Of a DNA stretch of 64,000 nt, positions 57,666 to 64,000 are shown one piece after another (within the stretch, counting starts at the first letter, position 1; each line of letters begins with the position of its first letter). A program made the translations under genes and the position numbers. Origin of the DNA: Pedobacter cryophilus. GTDB lineage: Bacteria; Bacteroidota; Bacteroidia; Sphingobacteriales; Sphingobacteriaceae. Below the pieces are notes generated by a model that was not told the DNA's origin, made no database searches, and was given only the letters and a program-made list of their open reading frames with translations. The DNA lies in the NCBI RefSeq assembly GCF_005116455.1, contig NZ_SWBP01000001.1, positions 1 to 64,000 of the forward strand. The letters are read 5' to 3'.

Positions 57666-60548
57666 CTACAACTCTATTAAAAACTCCACAAGATTTTTAT
57701 CATGAGAAATATCTAATTTCTTTCTTAGCCTATACCTTCTTATTTCTACACCTCTAAGGCTGATGTTAAGAAGTGAGGCCATTTCTTTACTGCTCATATT
57801 CATTCTTAAGTAGGCACAAAGTTTTAAATCATTAGGAACCAAATCTGGATGACCGGCTTTTAATTTCTTAAAGAAGTTTTCGTGAGTTTCGTTAAAACTG
57901 CTTTCAAACAAATTCCAATCACGCTCATCATTCATGCCTTCGTCTATAATTTTTTGAATGCGCTTGAGCTGATCTTCTGTTAATTTTTTACCTTGAGCAT
58001 CTTTAAGGTTAACAATCTCGTCTTTAATTTTTTGCAACAACTCGTTTTTGTAAACAATATTCATGGCTGAGTTAGTGACTTCTCTACTTTTACTCTCTAA
58101 CTCGGCTTGTAATTTCTCGGTCTTTAGCTTAATCAGTTTTTGCTCATTAATGGCTGATTCTTCTTTTAAATGATCATCTCTTTCTTGTTGTAATTGATAT
58201 TGTATTTTTTCTTGATGTTTCTGTAATTTCTTGAAATACCATTCTCTAATGATGTAAACAGCAATTGAGAACAACATCAAATACACCATAATTGCCCAAA
58301 CCGTAGCATAAAATGGCGGTGAAACCTCAAAACTAAAGGTGCTTATTTCAGAAACTTCGGTATCATTTACTTTTGCTCTTACCTTAAATTCATAATCTCC
58401 GTAAGGCAAATTGGTAAAATCTTTTTGTGGAATAGTTGACCATGACGACCAACTTTTTGAATAGCCTTTTAAATAATATTGATAAACAATTTTACCTTGC
58501 CTGTAATAAGGCAAACCATAGTTAATTCTTAAACTGTTTTGGTTATAATCTATCTTAACATCTTTGCTTAACAAACCGCTTTCTGTTATTGTAAAATTAT
58601 TAGCGGCAATGTTTTCAATTTTACCTATAAATACGGCAGGTATTTTTTGCTTCACTAGCTTTAGTTTTTTGTTAAAAAGCACAAAACCATCATCAACACT
58701 AATAAGGTATAAATCTTCGCTTATTTTAGAGATGTTTTCATAATCCTGAACCATTCTGCCGTTTAAAATGCTGAATAAATTGGCATTCACTTTTATTTTA
58801 CCTGCTAGTGTAAAATCAACCAAAGAAACTTTTCCATGCTCTATAAACCAATAATTTTTTTCATCAGCTTTTATTACCTTATTAGAAGTATTAAATGACC
58901 CTAAACCCTTGTTTAGTTCTTCGTACTTTTTAAATCTATCGCTAATATCATCGTAAACATAAAATCCAGAATCGGATGAGAATATAATTTTCCCGTCTAA
59001 ATTAAAAACGTTAATGCCATAGTTAGATGGCAATCCGGCTTTATCATCATAACTTTTAATTGGCCCTTTTATAGCTGTTAGATCTTTATTAAGGTTGATT
59101 TTAAATAAGCCTTTATATGCATGACTTACCCAAATATTACCTTTTGCGTCTTGCTCCACATATCTGGATGGCGCTGTAAAACCATTAATTTTATGGGAAA
59201 AAGTAAAGGCTCCGTTAGCTAATTTATTATAAATAACCAAGCCATTATAAGTTCCTTGGATTAACTTGTTGGGCTGTAAATTCATTTTTTTGAGAATCCA
59301 GCCTCCGTTTACAGAAGATATTTTCTCAATAGTTGCACCTTTTACTTTAAAAGTTCCATTGTTATGACCGCAAAAAAGCACTCCATCAATCACAGATAAA
59401 TCCCACACCTGCCCTTGCGAACCCGGAATCAATTTAAAATCAAAAAATTGTGTTTTATTAGTTGCATCCCAGCCACTATAAAATAAACCCTGATTAGTGC
59501 CTAAATAAATTTTATCTCCATAAATAATACTGGAATATACCGTACCAAAAGCACCTGTTTTATCAAAAAAGAAAGACAAAGGCGAATTTAACTCAATTCG
59601 GTCTATTCCATTATCTAAACCAGCCCATAAATTTTGGGCATTATCTGCAAATAAACTTAAAACGGTATTGTTTTGTAATCCGCTAGACTTATTAATTCTT
59701 TGGATGATATTACCCGCTTTATCAATAATAATTACTCCGTTTAAGATGGTTCCAAAAGCAAAGTATTTATCATATAACGCTACGCCATTGTTTAATTGAT
59801 AGGTTTTTAAAAACTGGTTAGCTGGTATTTCCCAAGGTATGATCTTATTATCTTTAAATAAGTACAAGCCATTATTAGAAGTCCCTATTACAAAGCTGTT
59901 TAGATCAAATGGTAGTATGCTTAGTACGCTGGTATTGCTAATAATTTCACTTCCTTTTATAAATTGAAGCTGATTCCCCTTTAACTCAAACAAGCCTTTT
60001 CTAATTACTTCTACAAAGAACCTATTGTTAGCTTTCATTAAAAAAAGATACGGCCCTTGCTCTATTATCTTTATTTTACCATTTTGATAGATAAATATGG
60101 CACCAAAAGATTGAAAAATTATTCGGTCTCCGTCTGCATATATCTTCCATATTTCATCATTTAGTTTATAGTTTTTAGGAATTAGGTGCGTAAGCGAATG
60201 GTATTTTAAAACTGCTCTAGCATCATAAGACCAATAACCCATTTCGCCAAAGCCGCCAGTGTATATTTTACCTTTTAAATCTGCAGCTACAGATCGCACA
60301 ATTAAATGATGTGGTATTTTATGCAATTGCCAAGCATTTCCGTTAAAAGAAAGTAACCCTTCTGAATTACCAAAATACATGATTTGGTTTTCATCTACCG
60401 TAACCGACCAGTTTTGGTTGCCTGCTAAATGAGAAGATTTGGTATAATTTTGAACGTAAGGCACTCCAATACTTTGAAAATAATCCCCAAAAGCAGAGGA
60501 ATTGAATATTAAAAATCCAAAAACAAACAATGTTATTGATTTACGCAT
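57666..60548 (-). CDS. one-piece membrane sensor-regulator of the PUL
   Basis: A 960-residue protein combining sensor and DNA-binding domain without a kinase. Signal peptide (1-21), a long beta-propeller region with Reg_prop-type repeats (about 30-640; WAGLDNGIDRIELNSPLSFFFDK), a Y_Y_Y domain (about 680-745; INYGLPYYRQGKIVYQYYLKGYSKSWSSW...LPYGDYEFKVRA), one membrane helix (about 752-772), a long coiled coil (about 775-850) and a C-terminal LuxR-like HTH (LKLCAYLRMNMSSKEMASLLNISLRGVEIRRYRLRKKL). It would sense an oligosaccharide in the periplasm and act directly on DNA, like SusR-type regulators. It is transcribed toward susC. Confidence 0.9.
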   Translation of the reverse strand: MRKSITLFVFGFLIFNSSAFGDYFQSIGVPYVQNYTKSSHLAGNQNWSVTVDENQIMYFGNSEGLLSFNGNAWQLHKIPHHLIVRSVAADLKGKIYTGGFGEMGYWSYDARAVLKYHSLTHLIPKNYKLNDEIWKIYADGDRIIFQSFGAIFIYQNGKIKIIEQGPYLFLMKANNRFFVEVIRKGLFELKGNQLQFIKGSEIISNTSVLSILPFDLNSFVIGTSNNGLYLFKDNKIIPWEIPANQFLKTYQLNNGVALYDKYFAFGTILNGVIIIDKAGNIIQRINKSSGLQNNTVLSLFADNAQNLWAGLDNGIDRIELNSPLSFFFDKTGAFGTVYSSIIYGDKIYLGTNQGLFYSGWDATNKTQFFDFKLIPGSQGQVWDLSVIDGVLFCGHNNGTFKVKGATIEKISSVNGGWILKKMNLQPNKLIQGTYNGLVIYNKLANGAFTFSHKINGFTAPSRYVEQDAKGNIWVSHAYKGLFKINLNKDLTAIKGPIKSYDDKAGLPSNYGINVFNLDGKIIFSSDSGFYVYDDISDRFKKYEELNKGLGSFNTSNKVIKADEKNYWFIEHGKVSLVDFTLAGKIKVNANLFSILNGRMVQDYENISKISEDLYLISVDDGFVLFNKKLKLVKQKIPAVFIGKIENIAANNFTITESGLLSKDVKIDYNQNSLRINYGLPYYRQGKIVYQYYLKGYSKSWSSWSTIPQKDFTNLPYGDYEFKVRAKVNDTEVSEISTFSFEVSPPFYATVWAIMVYLMLFSIAVYIIREWYFKKLQKHQEKIQYQLQQERDDHLKEESAINEQKLIKLKTEKLQAELESKSREVTNSAMNIVYKNELLQKIKDEIVNLKDAQGKKLTEDQLKRIQKIIDEGMNDERDWNLFESSFNETHENFFKKLKAGHPDLVPNDLKLCAYLRMNMSSKEMASLLNISLRGVEIRRYRLRKKLDISHDKNLVEFLIEL

Positions 60549-60678
60549 TTATTAAGCCTAGTTACCAAAAGCAACAAATTAACAATTTATTAGCCTAATT
60601 AAAATTAACAAAGCTTAATTTTGAAATACATTAACAAACGCCCCGTTTTAAAGGTGTGTTTTTAAAATATTTTAATTT

Positions 60679-61548
60679 ATGGGTAATTTTCAGTTTAAAG
60701 CTTTTACAATAAAAACTATACTGTTCTTTAATTTTTTACTCCTTACTAGTATACAAATACAAGCTCAAAGTTTGGTAATGGGCTCTTACAATTTAAGATT
60801 TGATGATCTTAACGATAAAAAAAATGCATGGAGAGATAGATCTGTAGCCATAAAAGCGCTTATTCGTTTTCATAATTTTGATATCATTGGTACACAAGAA
60901 GCTTTTGATTCCCAATTGCAAGATTTAGTAACTGCATTGCCACAATACAGCGTTTACGGAAAAGGCCGAGATGATGGAACAAAAAAAGGAGAACACTCTG
61001 CCATTCTTTATAAAAAAGATCGTTTTACACTTTTAAATCAAGGTGATTTTTGGTTATCAGCTACTCCAAACCAACCCTCTTTAGGCTGGGATGCTACTTG
61101 TTGCAACAGACTTTGTACTTGGGTTTATTTAAAAGATAAGAAAACGAAAAAATCATTCTATGTATTTAATGCTCACTATGATCATATTGGAAAGCAAGCC
61201 CGCATTGAAAGCAGTAAACTAATATTAACAAAAGTGACAGAAATTGCAGGAAATAAACCTGTTATTTTTACCGGAGATTTAAATGGCGACCATAACAGCG
61301 AGCCTTATCAAATTATTAAGAACAGCTCTGTTTTTGAAGATAGCTTTAAGCTGGTTGATTATCCTTATGCTACCACTAATTCTTATAACGGTTTTGGGGC
61401 AAACTTAATTGGGAATGCCATTATAGATCATGTTTTTGTAAGTAAACACTTTGAGGTAAAAAGATGGGGAGTTTTAACCGATAGCTATAACGGGAGATAT
61501 CCATCAGATCATTTTCCTATTTTATCTGAAGTTCTTTTGAAGAAGTAA
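60679..61548 (+). CDS. secreted endonuclease/exonuclease/phosphatase family protein
   Basis: A 289-residue secreted EEP-superfamily hydrolase. A signal peptide (about 1-30, ending IQIQAQ) precedes the domain. Metal and catalytic motifs are SYNLRFDD, IIGTQEAFDSQLQDL, YVFNAHYDHIG, VIFTGDLNGDHNSEP and the C-terminal IDHVFVS...YPSDHFPIL. Such secreted members include nucleases and phosphodiesterases or inositol-phosphate-type phosphatases. It starts 130 bases from the divergent PUL regulator, so it may be co-regulated, but no functional tie to the glycan is evident. Confidence 0.88.
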   Translation: MGNFQFKAFTIKTILFFNFLLLTSIQIQAQSLVMGSYNLRFDDLNDKKNAWRDRSVAIKALIRFHNFDIIGTQEAFDSQLQDLVTALPQYSVYGKGRDDGTKKGEHSAILYKKDRFTLLNQGDFWLSATPNQPSLGWDATCCNRLCTWVYLKDKKTKKSFYVFNAHYDHIGKQARIESSKLILTKVTEIAGNKPVIFTGDLNGDHNSEPYQIIKNSSVFEDSFKLVDYPYATTNSYNGFGANLIGNAIIDHVFVSKHFEVKRWGVLTDSYNGRYPSDHFPILSEVLLKK

Positions 61549-61817
61549 GTTGGAGTTGAAATTTTATAACCACAGAGCATACAGAGAGTTTCGCATAGAA
61601 AGCATAGAAATTAAAAATTCTAAATCTGTGAAATCCTTATAATCCGTGTTAAAAATTCATGGCATTAGTGAAATTCATAGCAAAAAAATTATAACCACAG
61701 AGAGCACAAAGTACACAGAGAAAACACAAAGCTTGAGAAAGAGTAACAATAAAAATCTGTGAAATCCCTTTTAATCTGTGTTAGAAATTCGTGACAAAAA
61801 ATTATAATTCTATCTTT
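61549..61817. repeat. tandem copies of the CACAGA/CTGTGAAATCC repeat
   Basis: Two diverged copies of a unit of about 125 bases. Each begins TTATAACCACAGAG (about 61566 and 61690) and later carries AAATCTGTGAAATCC, AATCYGTGTTARAAATTC (61622-61661 and 61753-61793). The second half is the inverse of the repeat at 3240-3350. No gene is seen in this gap. Confidence 0.55.
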
Positions 61818-62498
61818 TTAAAGTTCGTTTTCTAAAACCACCCAAACATTTTTAGCTAATATTTGATGTCCTTCTGCGGTTGGGTGTATGCCATCATTTT
61901 GATTCAATTTTGGTACACCGCCCACGCCTTCCAGTAAAAAATCAACGTAAACCATTTTGTTCTTATTCGCTAATTTTTTAAACATTGCTTTAAAGTCTGT
62001 AGCATACTTTTCACCCATGTTTGGAGGCAATTGCATGCCTTCCATTACCAGTTTTGCATCAGGGTATTTCTCTTTTACTTTATCTATAATAGCTTGTAAA
62101 TTGGCGGTAGTTTCTTCAATTGCAATTCCTCTTAAGCCATCATTTGCACCCAATTCTAAAACAAAAATGCTTACTGGCTGCTTTAAAAGCCAATCTATTC
62201 TACTTTTTCCTGCGGCAGATGTTTCGCCACTTAAGCCGCCATTAATTACTTTATAAGGAAGTTTTAAAGAATCTATTTTTTGCTGAATTAAAGCAGGATA
62301 AGCTTCTGTTGGGTCTAAACCATAACCTGCGGTAAGGCTAGTTCCAAAAAAAAGGATGTTCTTTTTGGTTGCCACCGATGCGGTTTCATTTGATTTTGCT
62401 TCTGCTTGTTTTTCCTCATTTTTTGGAGAAGTTTGGTTGGTACAAGCGGCAATTAAAACCATTAAAAATAAAAAGCTTACAAAAATAGGACGTAACAT
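61818..62498 (-). CDS. TesA-like arylesterase/lysophospholipase lipoprotein
   Basis: A 226-residue SGNH hydrolase with a lipoprotein signal (ending LIAACTNQ). Block I ILFFGTSLTAGYGLDPTEAYPALIQ carries the catalytic Ser; block II NGGLSGETSAAG, block III FVLELGANDGLRG and block V NDGIHPTAEGHQILA complete the family pattern. E. coli TesA is a thioesterase, protease and lysophospholipase. It is divergent from a YbbA-like ATPase and YbbP-like permease, reproducing the tesA-ybbA-ybbP neighbourhood known from other bacteria, which supports the assignment. Confidence 0.9.
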   Translation of the reverse strand: MLRPIFVSFLFLMVLIAACTNQTSPKNEEKQAEAKSNETASVATKKNILFFGTSLTAGYGLDPTEAYPALIQQKIDSLKLPYKVINGGLSGETSAAGKSRIDWLLKQPVSIFVLELGANDGLRGIAIEETTANLQAIIDKVKEKYPDAKLVMEGMQLPPNMGEKYATDFKAMFKKLANKNKMVYVDFLLEGVGGVPKLNQNDGIHPTAEGHQILAKNVWVVLENEL

Positions 62499-62611
62499 AT
62501 ACAGGAGTTATAAATCTAAAATAGCGATATCTTGTTAAACATATCAATAACGTTAAACAATGCGTTATTTTATCAGCAAATTGCATTAATATTTTAATAA
62601 AAATCACCTTC

Positions 62612-63328
62612 ATGCATAAAAATCCTATTCTCGATATTCAAAACATTAACAAAATATACAAAAGTGCTGGCAAATCGCTTACCGTTTTACATCAAATAAA
62701 TTTCTCTATTTCAAAAGGTTCAACCGTAGCCATTACAGGTCCATCCGGAAGTGGGAAAACTACTTTATTAGGTTTGTGTGCTGGTTTAGATCAACCAACA
62801 TCTGGCGAAATTATACTCAACAGCCATCCATTAAGTGGTCGATCTGAGGATGAATTAGCTGCTATTCGTAACCAAAATATAGGCTTTATCTTTCAAAATT
62901 TTCAGTTAATGCCCACGCTTACTGCTTTAGAAAATGTAATGGTCCCCATGGAATTAAGAGGCGAAAAAAATATCAGAAATTACGCCTTAGATTTATTAGA
63001 CAAAGTAGGATTAGCAGATAGAGCAGATCATTATCCTGTGCAACTATCTGGTGGCGAGCAGCAAAGAGTTTCTTTAGCCCGAGCTTTTTCTAATAAACCC
63101 GCCATTTTATTTGCCGATGAGCCTACCGGAAATTTAGATGGCGAAACCAGTGATAAAATTGAAAAATTACTTTTTGAACTCAACACCCAAGCTGGCACTA
63201 CCTTAGTTATAGTGACTCACGATATGGAATTGGCGGCCAAGACAGGCAGAATCATCAGGTTAAAAAGCGGAGAAATTTTATCTGATGAAGTTCAATCATC
63301 TGCAAAAGCAAGTCTATTAAATTCTTAG
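62612..63328 (+). CDS. ABC transporter ATPase (YbbA/LolD family)
   Basis: A 238-residue MacB/LolD-type ATPase. Walker A is GPSGSGKTT, the Q-loop FIFQNFQLMPTLTALENVMVP, the signature LSGGEQQRVSLARAF, Walker B ILFADEPTGNLD and the H-loop VIVTHDMELA. It pairs with the permease gene 14 bases downstream. YbbA-YbbP-like transporters are linked to envelope lipid or hydrophobic-compound handling, matching the divergent TesA-like lipase. The export substrate is unknown. Confidence 0.93.
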   Translation: MHKNPILDIQNINKIYKSAGKSLTVLHQINFSISKGSTVAITGPSGSGKTTLLGLCAGLDQPTSGEIILNSHPLSGRSEDELAAIRNQNIGFIFQNFQLMPTLTALENVMVPMELRGEKNIRNYALDLLDKVGLADRADHYPVQLSGGEQQRVSLARAFSNKPAILFADEPTGNLDGETSDKIEKLLFELNTQAGTTLVIVTHDMELAAKTGRIIRLKSGEILSDEVQSSAKASLLNS

Positions 63329-63342
63329 CCCATACTTTGTTT

Positions 63343-64000
63343 ATGCCCCAAGAAAATCAATTGTTAAAGCAAAGTTCTGTATCATTTGGCTGGTTAGTAA
63401 AAATGGCTTGGCGAGATAGCCGAAAAAACCGTTCTCGCTTATTTCTCTTTATTTCTTCTATCATTTTAGGAATTGCGGCTTTGGTTGCGGTGTATTCTTT
63501 TAGAGATAATTTAACCCGAGATATTGATGACCAGGCTAAGATTTTGGCTGGTGCCGATTTAACTTTAGAGAGCAGAAAACCTGCCGATCAGAAAATGATT
63601 GACACCATGGGGATAGAACAATCTGCCGAAAGGAATTTTGCTTCTATGCTTTATTTTGTAAAAAGCGAAGCCAGCAGATTGGTTCAAATTAGAGCTTTAG
63701 AAGGCAATTATCCCTATTATGGAAACATAGAAACTACACCAACACAAGCAGCTAAAGATTTTAAAAAAGGCAGAAAAGCTTTAGTAGATAAAACCTTAAT
63801 GCTTCAATTTAATGCTAAAGTTGGAGATTCTATAAAAGTAGGCGCACTCAAATTTAAGATTGAAGGCATCTTAGATAAAGCCCCAAATCAAACTGGAATT
63901 TCGGCTTCTGTGGCTCCCATCGTTTACATTCCGCTACAATATTTACCACAAACAGGTTTAACTAAAATTGGCAGTCGTATTCAGTATAAATACTATATCA
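63343..64000 (+). CDS. ABC transporter permease (YbbP-like), partial
   Basis: An open frame starts at ATG 63343, 14 bases after the ATPase stop, and runs without interruption to the window end (219 codons seen). The N-terminus reads MPQENQLLKQSSVSFGWLVK then MAWRDSRKNRSRLFLFISSI with a membrane helix (about 35-58), and continues with a periplasmic domain (AKILAGADLTLESRKPADQK). The short soluble segment before MAWRDSR, one early helix and the early MacB_PCD-like region match YbbP-type permeases, which are about 800 residues with FtsX domains. The rest lies outside the window. Confidence 0.88.
   Translation, partial: MPQENQLLKQSSVSFGWLVKMAWRDSRKNRSRLFLFISSIILGIAALVAVYSFRDNLTRDIDDQAKILAGADLTLESRKPADQKMIDTMGIEQSAERNFASMLYFVKSEASRLVQIRALEGNYPYYGNIETTPTQAAKDFKKGRKALVDKTLMLQFNAKVGDSIKVGALKFKIEGILDKAPNQTGISASVAPIVYIPLQYLPQTGLTKIGSRIQYKYYI

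Noticed and set aside
1-64000. tRNA or rRNA genes in the gaps
   Set aside because: I scanned all gaps over 60 bases by eye and saw no cloverleaf with a GTTCRANNC T-loop and no rRNA sequence. A covariance-model scan would be decisive.

Overview
The window looks like a chromosomal segment of a low-GC member of the Bacteroidota, most likely Sphingobacteriaceae (Pedobacter-like). The evidence is a SusC/SusD pair with a clustered glycan-degradation locus, TAnnTTTG-type -7 promoter elements, weak Shine-Dalgarno sequences, CruF/CrtW/CrtD-type carotenoid genes, an epimerase-type threonine dehydrogenase and many A/T-rich intergenic repeats. No rRNA, tRNA, CRISPR array or IS transposase gene was seen. 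The organism call is inference from gene content.

Layout. 0-2.6 kb: a gene-poor left edge with two leftward promoter-like repeats, then a CoA-binding protein and a FAD dehydrogenase. 2.6-5.3 kb: a LemA-TPM-TPM membrane operon and a Nudix hydrolase. 5.3-6.0 kb: a repeat-filled gap. 6-11.5 kb (leftward): dnaA, a 5'-nucleotidase split over two overlapping genes, an acyl-CoA mutase catalytic subunit without a B12 domain, and a membrane protein. 11.5-13.6 kb: an A-type Fe-S carrier and a MacB-like permease. 13.8-20.3 kb: sugar-nucleotide and envelope genes (CpsB-type phosphatase, rmlB, galE, UDP-xylose synthase, ugd, Kdo transferase). 20.3-21.2 kb: a RES-Xre toxin-antitoxin pair with a well-formed operator/promoter. 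21.3-27.7 kb: a tightly packed leftward cluster for carotenoid tailoring (CrtD-like desaturase, acyltransferase, glycosyltransferase, CruF-like hydratase, IspH, CrtW-like ketolase) ending in hemH. 27.9-30.3 kb: an orphan histidine kinase and PBP4.

30.3-34.0 kb is the most accessory-looking stretch: four copies of one palindromic repeat, one element with terminal inverted repeats, one copy of a second repeat family, a twin-motif lipoprotein, a GNAT enzyme and a stand-alone reverse transcriptase with an intact YVDD motif and a long helical C-terminus. The reverse transcriptase resembles the UG/Abi type associated with phage defence and is the best candidate here for an undescribed system.

34-43.2 kb: asd, a secreted lamin-tail-domain protein, threonine dehydrogenase, YebC, a three-gene set ending in a protein with four GFKPRFKA repeats, galM and a TonB-C-domain protein. 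43.4-60.5 kb: one leftward polysaccharide utilisation locus (regulator, SusC, SusD, LamG lipoprotein, two GH144-type enzymes, GH43-type enzyme, SGNH esterase, GH3, esterase). Two GH144-like enzymes plus GH3 suggest a beta-1,2-glucan. A strong terminator-like hairpin separates the binding/uptake genes from the enzymes. 60.7-64 kb: a secreted EEP-family hydrolase and a tesA-ybbA-ybbP-type locus whose permease runs off the window.

Working together: the sugar-nucleotide block supplies envelope polysaccharide precursors, the carotenoid block would make a hydroxylated and probably glycosylated/acylated pigment, and the PUL senses, binds, cuts, de-esterifies and hydrolyses a glucan. All functions are assigned by reading motifs; no search was run.
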